41,609 bases of DNA from Acidobacteriota bacterium (GCA_016213755.1 JACQZT010000226.1:1-41609), one strand, 5' to 3'. Positions 8,534-16,340 are shown, counted from the stretch's first letter. Numbers and translations are program-made. Notes: generated from the sequence alone by a model not told the origin.

Positions 8534-10121
8534 ACCCGGGCCTTACGTCCGCCATGGCGTTGACGATCAGTTCCACCAGCCCCCCGTACAGGATGCGGTT
8601 GCTTTCCCACAGGTTGTAGTAGGCGAGCATGTCGCGGAACTGGCCCTTGCAGTTGCTGCACGGCGCGCAGATGTATTTATGGATCGGGGGATCCATGCAA
8701 TCGGCGAACGCATTGAGAATCTGCTCAAGCTTCTTGCGGCCGGAGACGTGGAACCGCCAGTCGGGGAAGTTGTTGCCGCTCATGATGGCGAAGCCGCTGC
8801 CGCCGCCGCAGCAGTAGTTGTCCACCCCGTGCGGCGTCATTTCGCGGAACTGGGGGCAGATCCGGCGCACGATCTCGCGCTGCGGTTCCACCACCCCCAT
8901 CAGCCGCACCAGGTTGCAGGGGTCGTGCAGCGTGACGGGAAAGTCGTTGCGGGAAGGATCCAGCTTGAGACGGCCGCTCAGGACGATGTCGCGCAGCAGG
9001 GTCATGGAGCTCTCGCGCGGGATGTTCAAATCGCCGGTGAGAAGGCGGTCGGCGATGACGGAAAGCGCCTTGTGCGCGTGTCCGCACTCGCCCAGCACGA
9101 TCTTCTTCACCCCCAGCTTGCGGGCGGCCTCGGCGTGCTTGAGCGCCACGCGCGCGAACTGCGCGTCGTCGTACCACAAGCCGTAGTTGATGGAGTCGTA
9201 ACCGGCCAGTTCGGAGGATAGGGTCCACTTGATGCCCGCCGCGTTGAGGATCAGCGCGAAGGCGCCCGGATTCTCGGGCCAGGCCAGGATCTCGCCCGCG
9301 TTGTGGATCAGGAGCACGTCGGCGCCCTCCACATCCCAGGGCGTCTTCACCTCGAGGCCGGCCTTCTCGCTGATGTCCTCGTCGATGAACTCGATATTGT
9401 CCTTGACCACCTCGGCGTTCATGCCCGTCGACGAGCCCACCTTGAGCTGGAGCATGGAACCGTTGTCGTGGAGCTCCCTGGCCGAGATGCCCATCTCCTG
9501 ACTGAACAGCTTGCGCAGTTCGTGCGCGATCAGCCCGTTGTCGGCGCCGATAGGGCAGGTTTGCGCGCAGCGGCGGCACAGGTTGCAGCGATAGGACAGC
9601 TCAGCCAGCCGCGCCACCAGCCGCCAGTTCAACCGCACGTCGCCGTGCTGCCAGGCCGAGAGCATCCCGCCGTGCTTGACGTACTTGAAGTAGAGCCGGC
9701 GCAGCAGTTCGGAGCGGAAGGTGGGCCGGTAGAGCTCTTCCTGCCCGGCCGCTTCGAAGATGTGGCAGGCGTCGGAACAAGTCTGACACCTGGCGCAGTG
9801 TTCCATGCTCAACAGCAGGGGTTGGAGAAAAGTCCAGTTGTTCTCCTTGACGAAAAGCTTGTCCAGGCCGGAGAGGAACTTGGCCACCAGCGCGTCTTCT
9901 TCTTCCTTGCTCTTCGGCCGCGGCAGGTTCAACGCGCAGGTGTCGTCCAGGAGGCACTCGAACTTCTCCCGGGCCTGGGCCGGCAGCGGCGGCCAGTTGT
10001 GGTCCTTGGACGGGCCGTCGAGGGGCGCCGGCAGCGGCATCAAGTCTTCGTTCTCGAGATGGACCAGGGGCTTTCTTTCGGCGCTGGCGAGATCCTCCAG
10101 CCGGGTTCGGTTCTTCTTCAT
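8511..10121 (-). CDS. DsrK/HdrD-like iron-sulfur protein
   Basis: The product has 536 residues. Two [4Fe-4S] ferredoxin motifs are present: CARCQTCSDAC (C109, 112, 115, 119) and CNLCRRCAQTCP (C179, 182, 185, 189). Two cysteine-rich CCG-type motifs follow: ECGH (C346), DPCNL (C402), NYCCGGGSG (C437-438) and CAPCSNC (C485, 488, 491). This is the layout of the catalytic subunit of HdrDE, DsrMK and TmcB-type complexes, which exchange electrons between a membrane cytochrome b and a thiol/disulfide or other two-electron partner in the cytoplasm. The first 100 residues have no clear domain. It is the last gene of the operon and its start overlaps the stop of the cytochrome b gene in an ATGA. The partner substrate is unknown, since no dsrAB, dsrC or qmo genes are in the window. 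Confidence 0.88.
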   Translation of the reverse strand: MKKNRTRLEDLASAERKPLVHLENEDLMPLPAPLDGPSKDHNWPPLPAQAREKFECLLDDTCALNLPRPKSKEEEDALVAKFLSGLDKLFVKENNWTFLQPLLLSMEHCARCQTCSDACHIFEAAGQEELYRPTFRSELLRRLYFKYVKHGGMLSAWQHGDVRLNWRLVARLAELSYRCNLCRRCAQTCPIGADNGLIAHELRKLFSQEMGISARELHDNGSMLQLKVGSSTGMNAEVVKDNIEFIDEDISEKAGLEVKTPWDVEGADVLLIHNAGEILAWPENPGAFALILNAAGIKWTLSSELAGYDSINYGLWYDDAQFARVALKHAEAARKLGVKKIVLGECGHAHKALSVIADRLLTGDLNIPRESSMTLLRDIVLSGRLKLDPSRNDFPVTLHDPCNLVRLMGVVEPQREIVRRICPQFREMTPHGVDNYCCGGGSGFAIMSGNNFPDWRFHVSGRKKLEQILNAFADCMDPPIHKYICAPCSNCKGQFRDMLAYYNLWESNRILYGGLVELIVNAMADVRPGFIEWEWH

Positions 10122-10966
10122 TTCTTCTTTCCCGCGGTGGGATTGGTGGTCGCAATATCGGCCCAGGTTTTCGTGCCGTCGGCGCCAATATGCGGCGCCG
10201 CCCAGGCCGGCCGATAGGCCAGATACTCGGCGATCTTCTTGGCCAGCTCAGCCTGGCCGCGATTGGGGGCGTCGTCCCAACGGATGGAGTGATAGGTGAA
10301 GTACTTGGCGATGAAATGCGACATGTGCGTGAGCGGGATGTAGGCCACCAGCAGTGCCCCCAGCACCAGCCCGGCCGCCACGAGCGGCGGGATCGCGATG
10401 CTCCCGTCGAAGGTCAGCACGCCCCGCGTGAGAGCCAGCACGCCCGGCGATCCCGCGCCCCCGAGCAGATAGCCCGCGCCCAGCAGACCGAACGCCGCCA
10501 GGAAGAAGACCAGGTTGAACAGGTCGCCCGGCGTCGAGTAGTTCTTGAGCGTGGGATCCGTCAGGCGGCGATGCAACAGTCCCGCGGCGCCCGCCATGGT
10601 CAGCCCCCAGCCGGCCATGCCGGTCGCCGTGTAGCACCAGTGCAGCGCGGCGGTGCCCAGCAGCGCGCTGGGGACCAGGATCGCCAGAGTGGCAATCATC
10701 AGGTACAATCCGAAATGGAAGGGGAACGAACGGTACCAAAGACCGCGGTTGAACTCCCAGAGGCCCTTCAGGAAGACCATCTCGGGCAGCATGAACTTCC
10801 ACTCGCACCACAAGTTAGAGTGGCCGGGTTTGTCCGAGTGAGGTATCGGATAGAGTTCCCAGCGCAGATGGACGGGCAGCCGAGCATATCGCACCGCCCG
10901 GACCGCCGAGGCGATCAAGAAAACCAGCACTGCGACATAGATAAGGACGCAGACGGCCAGTGTCAT
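10118..10966 (-). CDS. NarI/DsrM-like cytochrome b membrane subunit (second module)
   Basis: The product has 282 residues with about five hydrophobic segments, the first at residues 1-22. Candidate heme b ligands are H84 in FPFHFGLYL and H214/H217 in THMSHFIAKYF, matching the spacing of NarI/DsrM proteins. A RRLTDP motif followed by STPGDLF lies between helices and is shared with the other cytochrome b of this operon. Proteins of this family take electrons from, or give them to, the quinone pool and pair with a DsrK/HdrD-like subunit, here the gene that follows with a 4-base overlap. The start overlaps the preceding receiver gene by 4 bases. The C-terminal tail of about 40 residues is polar and probably cytoplasmic. 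Confidence 0.88.
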   Translation of the reverse strand: MTLAVCVLIYVAVLVFLIASAVRAVRYARLPVHLRWELYPIPHSDKPGHSNLWCEWKFMLPEMVFLKGLWEFNRGLWYRSFPFHFGLYLMIATLAILVPSALLGTAALHWCYTATGMAGWGLTMAGAAGLLHRRLTDPTLKNYSTPGDLFNLVFFLAAFGLLGAGYLLGGAGSPGVLALTRGVLTFDGSIAIPPLVAAGLVLGALLVAYIPLTHMSHFIAKYFTYHSIRWDDAPNRGQAELAKKIAEYLAYRPAWAAPHIGADGTKTWADIATTNPTAGKKK

Positions 10967-11367
10967 TCCCGTTCTCCCGGCCCGATCAGGCGATTCACCA
11001 CCGCGAGAATCTCGTCGCGGTCAATGGGCTTGGCCACGAATCCCTCCGGTGGCGGCGCCTGGTGCCGGGTGCGGTAGAAGCGTTCGGTATCGGCGGGATT
11101 GCCGCCAAGACCGGTCACGCCGGTGACCATCACCACCGCCACGCCGCTCAGGTCCGGCCGCGCCTTGATCTCGCGGTAGAATTTCACTCCGGACTTGCCG
11201 GGCATCGACAGATCGAGCGTGACCAGGTCGGGCTTGTCCTTCTCGACCTCAGCCAGCGCCTGATTGCCGTCGGCCGCGAAGGCCACCGCGTATCCGTGCT
11301 CGCGAAAGAGCCGGCCCAAATAGGTGCAAACGTCCTCTTCATCGTCCACAACAAGTATTTTTTTCAT
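10963..11367 (-). CDS. Stand-alone response-regulator receiver
   Basis: The product has 134 residues from the ATG at 11367. It is a single receiver domain with D8/D9, phospho-acceptor D52, T82 and K113, and no output domain. Compared with an ordinary receiver of about 120 residues it has an extra loop before the conserved lysine, ending PPPEGFVAKPID. The receiver fused to the DsrK-like protein has a similar insert ending PQPDGFLEKPVD, so the two are probably sister domains. It overlaps the upstream histidine kinase and the downstream cytochrome b gene by 4 bases each. It may act by protein contact on the redox complex or as a phosphate sink. Confidence 0.93.
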   Translation of the reverse strand: MKKILVVDDEEDVCTYLGRLFREHGYAVAFAADGNQALAEVEKDKPDLVTLDLSMPGKSGVKFYREIKARPDLSGVAVVMVTGVTGLGGNPADTERFYRTRHQAPPPEGFVAKPIDRDEILAVVNRLIGPGERE

Positions 11368-12800
11368 GCCGTTTCTTCGTTTCGGAGGGGGAGTCTGACC
11401 GTAAAGGTGGCGCCTTCCCCAGGCGCCGAGCGGACCGCAATCGTGCCTCCGTGCTCGGTCGCCACCTTGTGCGAGACGAGCAATCCCAGGCCCGTGCCGT
11501 AGGCCCCTTTGGTGGTGAAGAAAGTGGTGAAGAGCTTGCCGTGAGCCTCTTCGTCCATGCCGGCGCCGTTGTCCTCCACCTCGAGCACGGCGAAGCCGTT
11601 GTCCGGCCGGACCCGGACCACCACCGCGTGCGACTTCTTGACGTTCTGCTCCGAACAACAGGCGTCGATGGCGTTGGTCACCAGGTTGGCGACCAGCGAG
11701 TGAATGTCCTTAGGCTCGCCGGCAATGACGCAGTCGCCCCCGGTGAGATCCGTCTCCAGCCGTATCCGGCAGTCTTTTGCCCGCTGCCGAAACAGTTCGA
11801 CGACTTCGCCCGCCAGCGCGGAAAGCGAAACCGGCAGGCGGCGCGGCGAGCGGTCCTTGGCGCAGTACAGCATGTCCATCACCATGCTGGAAATGCGGCC
11901 CACGTTGCGCTCCACCATGGACCAGCCGGTGCGAATGTCCTCCTGGTTGTTGTCGCGGAACCCAAGGTTGACGATGTAGACGCCGCCGCGCAAGCCTTCC
12001 AGGATATTCTTGATGCTGTGGGCGATGCCGCCCACCAGCTTGCCCAGCGAAGCAAGCTGATCTTGCAGGGCGCGGACCTGGGTGATGTCGGTCGATACCT
12101 CCATGACGTCGGCGACCGCGCCCCGGGAGTCGCGGATCGGCGCGGTCTGTACCACCGCCAGCACTTCTTTTCCGCTGTTGTCCACCCAGACGTGTTCGCC
12201 GGTGTGCATCCGGCCGTCGGCGAAGGTCGCCAAAACCGGGCACTCGGGGCACGGATCGGAGCGTTTCTTGTACACCTCGTGGCAATGCCGGCCAGCCGGG
12301 TTGCCGAAGCTCTCCCTCACGTTGTCGTTGGCCTCCACCACGCGCAGCTCGCGGTCTTGGAGCGAGATGAAGCAGGGGGCCACGTCGAACAGGCTGTGGA
12401 AGCGGTTGAGGCTGTCGTGCAGGCGGTGCTCCAGTTCCTTCTGCACGGTGATGTCGCTGAACATCTCCATGACCGCCGTGATGGCGCCTTCGGCGTCGCG
12501 CAAGGGCCGCGTGCGAACGATGACGTCGTGCGGCAGCCCGCGGCTGTCGAAGAGCACTTCCTGGCTGGAGTGGTCGCGGCCGTCCTCGAAAGTGCGCGCC
12601 ACGGGACATTCCGGACAGCGCTCTGGCCGGCCCTTGTACACCGCGTGGCAGTTCTTGCCAATCGGATCTCCGAACGCTTCCCGCAAGGCCCGGTTCGCGC
12701 CGACAACCTTGGATTCGCGGTTCTGAATGGAGATGTAGCAAGGGACTTCGTCGAACAGCCGGCGGCTGTCGAGTCCGAGTCCCTGCTCTGGGCCGGCCAT
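11364..12800 (-). CDS. Soluble histidine kinase with two cysteine-rich PAS domains
   Basis: The product has 478 residues with no membrane helices, so it is cytoplasmic. There are two tandem PAS domains (about 14-120 and 136-242), both ending in a DIT motif and both carrying the same cysteine signature: NCHAVY then CPECP (C51, 62, 65), and RHCHEVY then CPECP (C173, 184, 187). Each also has a cysteine near its start (C21, C143). Such a conserved set could bind an iron-sulfur cluster, heme or zinc and make the kinase redox-sensing; this is inference. The phospho-acceptor is H261 in GGIAHSIKN, followed by an HATPase domain with NLVTNAIDA, EDNGAGMDE and GTGLGLLVSH. The start abuts the stop of the DsrK-receiver gene, and the stop overlaps the next receiver gene by 4 bases. 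Confidence 0.92.
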   Translation of the reverse strand: MAGPEQGLGLDSRRLFDEVPCYISIQNRESKVVGANRALREAFGDPIGKNCHAVYKGRPERCPECPVARTFEDGRDHSSQEVLFDSRGLPHDVIVRTRPLRDAEGAITAVMEMFSDITVQKELEHRLHDSLNRFHSLFDVAPCFISLQDRELRVVEANDNVRESFGNPAGRHCHEVYKKRSDPCPECPVLATFADGRMHTGEHVWVDNSGKEVLAVVQTAPIRDSRGAVADVMEVSTDITQVRALQDQLASLGKLVGGIAHSIKNILEGLRGGVYIVNLGFRDNNQEDIRTGWSMVERNVGRISSMVMDMLYCAKDRSPRRLPVSLSALAGEVVELFRQRAKDCRIRLETDLTGGDCVIAGEPKDIHSLVANLVTNAIDACCSEQNVKKSHAVVVRVRPDNGFAVLEVEDNGAGMDEEAHGKLFTTFFTTKGAYGTGLGLLVSHKVATEHGGTIAVRSAPGEGATFTVRLPLRNEETA

Positions 12801-14534
12801 CTAAGCCTTCGCTTTCTCCAGCAGAACCGCTTGCACCGTTTCGATCAGCTTCTCCGGGTCCACCGGCTTTTCCAGGAATCCGTCGGGCTGGGGCAAGCCC
12901 TTCTCGGCCAGAAACCCGAAGAAATCGATTCTCGGCGAATCCACCGCCGCGTAACCGGAGACCACCACCACGGGCAGCTTCGCGGTCCGCTCGTCGCGGC
13001 GGAGTTCCCAGTATAATTTTTCCCCGGTCATGTAGGGGAGGATCAGGTCCAGCGTCACTAGGTCCGGTTTCTCGGACTGGATGGCGCGCATTCCCTGGTT
13101 GGCATCGGGCGCCTCGATCACCTGGCAGCCCTGCTCCTTGAAGATCTTGCCCAGGTAGACCCGGATGTCCGGCTCGTCGTCGATAATCAGGATCTTGCAG
13201 CCTTCCAGCGGCCGCCGCCCGCGGGCCGGGCGCTCCGGAATCACCAGCGCGGAGGCCACCAGGTTCACCAGCAGCTTCACCTGCATGTCGAGCTTGTAGT
13301 GCTTGATGAGATCGAACAGGCCGTCCACGCAGTTGTGGCAGGAGGTGACGACGATCTTGGCGCCCGTGGCCTTAAGCTGATCCGCCTTGACTTGGGCCGA
13401 CTTCAGGCGCCGGGGCGCGTACTCGCTCATCGACATCGCGCCGCCGCCGCCCGTGCAGCAAAAGTTCTCGGCGCGGTTGGGATGCATCTCTCGAAAGTCG
13501 GTGCACACCAGCTTCAGCAGCTCGCGCGGCTCTTCCGTCATGCCGCAACTGCGCGCGATGTTGCACGAGTCGTGGTAGGTCACCGGCTCGGAATTCCGGT
13601 TCCGGTCCACTTGGATGCGGCCGTCCCGGATGTAGCCGAGCATGGTGAGCACGGAGCTTTCCATGGGGAACGGAACGTCGCGCTTGCCCCAGTTGGGGAC
13701 TTCGCAGCGCGTCGAGCGGAACCCATGCCCGCACTCGGAGATGACCAGTTTCTTGCCGCGCAAACGCTCGACGGCGTCGTACAGGCGCCCGCCCACCGCG
13801 CCGCCCAGTTCGTCGTCGCCGTTGAACAGGCCGAAGTTGGTCATGTCCCAGCCGTCGCTGGGCATGGTCCAGTTCTCGCCGGCGAAGTGGAAGATGGCGG
13901 CCGCCTCGGCGATGGTGCGCGGGTCGTACTTGGCCTCGCGCGGATTGATGGAGTAGACCACGTCGGCGTCCTGCTTGTCGATGGGAATCCGGATGGTGGG
14001 ATCGCCGTACTCGGATTGCAGCTCTTCTTCCATCCAGTTCAGGGTCTCCAGGTAGTCTTCCGGGAGCACCCCCATCTGGTTGCCGATTTCCCACTGGTCC
14101 TTGGCCACCACAGCGACGCCCTCGGGCATCACGCCGACGTGCACCAGCAGGCCGCGCGCCATGCGGTTGAAGGTCGCCATGTCCACGCCCATGGGGCAGT
14201 TCAGCGAGCAGCGCCGGCAGTTGGTGCACTTGCCGAAAACGGTGTCCTTGAGATCTTCCAGTTCCTCGTCGGTGTAGACGCTCTTGGCGCCCACCCACCA
14301 GGGGAAGGTCTTGCCGGTCCAGTCGATGTGCGCTTTGAACAGCTTCCGGATGCGGTCCGCCTTGTAGGCCGGAGCGTAGGTCACGTCGCCCGGATAGGAC
14401 AGCACGTAGTGGCACTGGTCGGTGCACAGCCCGCAATGCACGCACGATTCCAGCGACAGCATGATCTGCCGGTTCACTTTGGCGTGCAGCCGCTCCACTA
14501 CTTTTTGCGCTTTGTAAGATCGTGTATTCGTCAC
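12801..14534 (-). CDS. DsrK/HdrD-like iron-sulfur protein fused to a receiver domain
   Basis: The product has 577 residues from a GTG at 14534 that overlaps the stop of the cytochrome b gene (GTGA). Residues 31-41 (C31, 34, 37, 41) and 103-113 (C103, 106, 109, 113) are [4Fe-4S] ferredoxin motifs. The CCG-type motifs are ECGH (C268), HDSCN (C324), FCCTGGGG (C359-360) and SCHNC (C399, C402), a CCT variant of the usual CCG. From residue 446 to 570 there is a full receiver domain with D452/D453, D496 in DLVTLD, S526 and K556 in DGFLEKPVD. Receiver fusion to an HdrD/DsrK-type subunit is not an arrangement I recognise from the described complexes. It implies phosphorylation control of electron transfer. 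A longer N-terminal open frame (to 15014) lies over the cytochrome b gene and is a shadow. Confidence 0.92.
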   Translation of the reverse strand: MTNTRSYKAQKVVERLHAKVNRQIMLSLESCVHCGLCTDQCHYVLSYPGDVTYAPAYKADRIRKLFKAHIDWTGKTFPWWVGAKSVYTDEELEDLKDTVFGKCTNCRRCSLNCPMGVDMATFNRMARGLLVHVGVMPEGVAVVAKDQWEIGNQMGVLPEDYLETLNWMEEELQSEYGDPTIRIPIDKQDADVVYSINPREAKYDPRTIAEAAAIFHFAGENWTMPSDGWDMTNFGLFNGDDELGGAVGGRLYDAVERLRGKKLVISECGHGFRSTRCEVPNWGKRDVPFPMESSVLTMLGYIRDGRIQVDRNRNSEPVTYHDSCNIARSCGMTEEPRELLKLVCTDFREMHPNRAENFCCTGGGGAMSMSEYAPRRLKSAQVKADQLKATGAKIVVTSCHNCVDGLFDLIKHYKLDMQVKLLVNLVASALVIPERPARGRRPLEGCKILIIDDEPDIRVYLGKIFKEQGCQVIEAPDANQGMRAIQSEKPDLVTLDLILPYMTGEKLYWELRRDERTAKLPVVVVSGYAAVDSPRIDFFGFLAEKGLPQPDGFLEKPVDPEKLIETVQAVLLEKAKA

Positions 14535-15217
14535 GCCCGCACCCCCGTTCTCAGCGGATACACGCCCCTGTGTCCGAGTGTCCGGCCGAGATACCAGCGG
14601 GCGAACGGATAGAAGAGATAGTGCGAGATCTTGCTGAAGGGAACGTAGATCAGAAAGAAGGCCGTGAGGAAAAAGTACCCGAGCAGGGGCCACTCGCTCG
14701 TCTGGCGGTCGTTGGGCGCGGCCAGAAAACTGAACGCAAACCAGACCACCAGCAGCGCCAGCGAGAAGTAGTCGTCCGGGGTGCTGATGGCGCGGATATA
14801 GGGGTCCGTCAGGCGCCGCACCAAGCGCACGCAACCCACCAGGAAGGCCGCCGCGAAAATCGATTGAAGCGCGAGCACCGCTCCCCGGCCTGCGATCCAT
14901 TCCGGAACGTACGGAATGAGAAACGACATGCCAATCGAGGCCGCGACGCCGATGTGGAAGATCACGAACTGGACATAGAACCAGGGGTGGCAGCGCGTGC
15001 TGACCATCTCCCAAGGCAGGGCGATGTTGAACAGAGAGTGAATCGCGCCCTTCTTCGCGCTCGTGCCCGGGTTCGTGCCTGGCGCCTGGCGGTCGCGTCC
15101 GGCGGGAAACGTCAGAATCCAGCGGACTTTCAGAATGTACACCAGGGCCATGAACGCCAGCGCGAAGATCTGCAGCCTGTCTTCCGCAAAGTGCAACAAC
15201 GGACTGGTGGTGTCCAA
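14531..15217 (-). CDS. NarI/DsrM-like cytochrome b membrane subunit (first module)
   Basis: The product has 228 residues. The start is a TTG at 15217, supported by an AAAGGAG ribosome binding site upstream; no ATG fits. About five transmembrane segments are visible. Probable heme b ligands are H88 in VIFHIGVAAS and H199 in SKISHYLFYP. RRLTDP followed by STPDDYF is shared with the second cytochrome b of the operon. The family links the quinone pool to a cytoplasmic DsrK/HdrD-type subunit, here the overlapping downstream gene. It begins 18 bases after the macro-domain gene. Confidence 0.87.
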   Translation of the reverse strand: MDTTSPLLHFAEDRLQIFALAFMALVYILKVRWILTFPAGRDRQAPGTNPGTSAKKGAIHSLFNIALPWEMVSTRCHPWFYVQFVIFHIGVAASIGMSFLIPYVPEWIAGRGAVLALQSIFAAAFLVGCVRLVRRLTDPYIRAISTPDDYFSLALLVVWFAFSFLAAPNDRQTSEWPLLGYFFLTAFFLIYVPFSKISHYLFYPFARWYLGRTLGHRGVYPLRTGVRA

Positions 15218-15235
15218 ATCCTTGCTCTCCTTTCC

Positions 15236-15787
15236 TTACAGAGACGCTACACCGGTCTTGAATGCCAGGAAGTCGCGCCGGTCGACCGTGCAGATGGTGA
15301 TTTCCGTCAGCGATGTCTGGCCGGCGACAAAGCGCCGGATCGCGTCGATCGTCACGCGGCTCGACAGCTCCAATGGGACTCCGTAGAACCCCGTCCCCAT
15401 GGGCGGGAAAGCGATGGACTCCAAGCCGTTCTCATCGGCCACCCGCAGCACCGAGTCCATGCACTCCCGCAGCTTGCGCTCGGTGTCCGCTTCCTGGAAC
15501 TTGGGCCCACAGGCGTGGATGATGTGCTTCGCGTTCAGCCCCCCGGCGGAGGTGATCGCCGCGCCGCCCATGGGGAGGCTGCCGATCTTTTCGAGCTCCT
15601 TGCGGATCGCTCCGCCTCCCCGGCTTTGGATGGCGGTTCCGTAGCCGGAACCGAGCGCCAGGTCTTCTCTGGCGTAGTAGACGAAAGCGTCCACTTCCAG
15701 CGCCGTCAAGTCTCCCTGCACCAGCTTGATGACGGTCTGGTTCACTTTCCTCTCGATCGGAGCAGTGTCGATTGCTGTGGCGGTCAT
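15236..15787 (-). CDS. Macro-domain protein with altered ADP-ribose motif
   Basis: The product has 183 residues from the ATG at 15787, which overlaps the Rrf2 stop codon (ATGA). The macro fold is shown by VQGDLTALEVDAFV near residue 25, SGYGTAIQSRGGGAI, then LPMGGAAITSAGGL, KHIIHACGPKF and AFPPMGTGFYGVP. The usual VNAAN motif, whose asparagine is catalytic in O-acetyl-ADP-ribose and ADP-ribose hydrolases, reads VYYAR here. ADP-ribose or a related nucleotide may still bind, but normal hydrolase chemistry is doubtful. Its place between the regulator and the redox genes suggests a role tied to redox or nucleotide signalling of this complex. Confidence 0.87.
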   Translation of the reverse strand: MTATAIDTAPIERKVNQTVIKLVQGDLTALEVDAFVYYAREDLALGSGYGTAIQSRGGGAIRKELEKIGSLPMGGAAITSAGGLNAKHIIHACGPKFQEADTERKLRECMDSVLRVADENGLESIAFPPMGTGFYGVPLELSSRVTIDAIRRFVAGQTSLTEITICTVDRRDFLAFKTGVASL

Positions 15788-16212
15788 GACTGGACTCCAG
15801 CCTTCACTTTGTCGGCAACGAGATCTTCCAGCGTGCAACTGGAAAGGGTCCGGACGATGCCTTCGTTCACCTCGCGCCAGACCCGTATGCATTCGCAGTC
15901 GGCCGCCCGATCGCAGTAGCCGGCGTCGCAAATGCAGTCGATCAGGCAAACCGGGCCGTCCACGGCTTCCATCACTTCCAGCAGCCGGATGTCGCGTGCC
16001 GAACGGCCCAGCAGGAATCCCCCCTTGTTGCCCCATACGCTCTTCAGCAAGCCGGCGTTCTTCAGGGGAACTGTCAGTTGGGAGAGATACAACCGCGAGA
16101 GATTCTGGCGGCGCGCCACGTCTCTGACGGGCACGACTTCTCCCCGATGGCCGTGTTTCGCGACATCGACCATCAGACGCAGAGCGTACTGCACTCTCGT
16201 ACTGATCTTCAT
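15784..16212 (-). CDS. Rrf2/IscR-type transcriptional regulator
   Basis: The product has 142 residues and starts MKISTRVQYALRLMVDVA, the hallmark N-terminus of Rrf2 winged-helix regulators. A recognition helix region follows (NLSRLYLSQLTVPLKNAGL) with the wing GNKGGFLLGR. The C-terminal part is rich in cysteine: C89, C93, C95, C100, C106 and C108. IscR binds a [2Fe-2S] cluster through three cysteines and a histidine in this region, so an iron-sulfur cluster is likely, although the spacing differs. It is the first gene of the eight-gene redox operon and probably controls that operon, including itself, through the paired palindromes just upstream. Confidence 0.93.
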   Translation of the reverse strand: MKISTRVQYALRLMVDVAKHGHRGEVVPVRDVARRQNLSRLYLSQLTVPLKNAGLLKSVWGNKGGFLLGRSARDIRLLEVMEAVDGPVCLIDCICDAGYCDRAADCECIRVWREVNEGIVRTLSSCTLEDLVADKVKAGVQS

Positions 16213-16233
16213 GGCGTCCTTACTGTACGAGTT

Positions 16234-16256
16234 GATAGCAACTATCGCCTCGATAG
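16234..16256. promoter_or_regulatory. Overlapping palindromes, likely Rrf2 operator
   Basis: Two palindromes share the block CTATC: GATAG-CAA-CTATC (16234-16246) and CTATCG-CCT-CGATAG (16242-16256). They lie 22-44 bases before the Rrf2 start. On the minus strand they are just downstream of a TTGAAT (16264-16259) that could be a -35 box; no clear -10 was found. A protein bound here would cover the promoter, consistent with autoregulation. The assignment to the Rrf2 protein is inference. Confidence 0.55.
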
Positions 16257-16316
16257 AAATTCAACCATAAACCAGGAGGGAAAAGCAAGAGAGAAATCGG
16301 TCTGAATAGTCGGTAA

Positions 16317-16335
16317 CCCGAAAAGACCTTCCGGG
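16317..16335 (-). terminator. Weak hairpin after the Tat-exported protein operon
   Basis: On the minus strand CCCGGAA and TTTCGGG can pair (one G-T wobble) around a five-base loop, 6 bases beyond the stop codon of the gene ending at 16341. There is no long T-run, so termination is uncertain. Confidence 0.3.
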
Positions 16336-16340
16336 AACGA

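Noticed and set aside
8511-16212. A complete dissimilatory sulfite reduction (dsr) operon
   Set aside because: Only DsrM- and DsrK-like proteins are found. dsrAB, dsrC, dsrJOP and qmo are absent, so calling it a sulfate-reduction locus is not supported.
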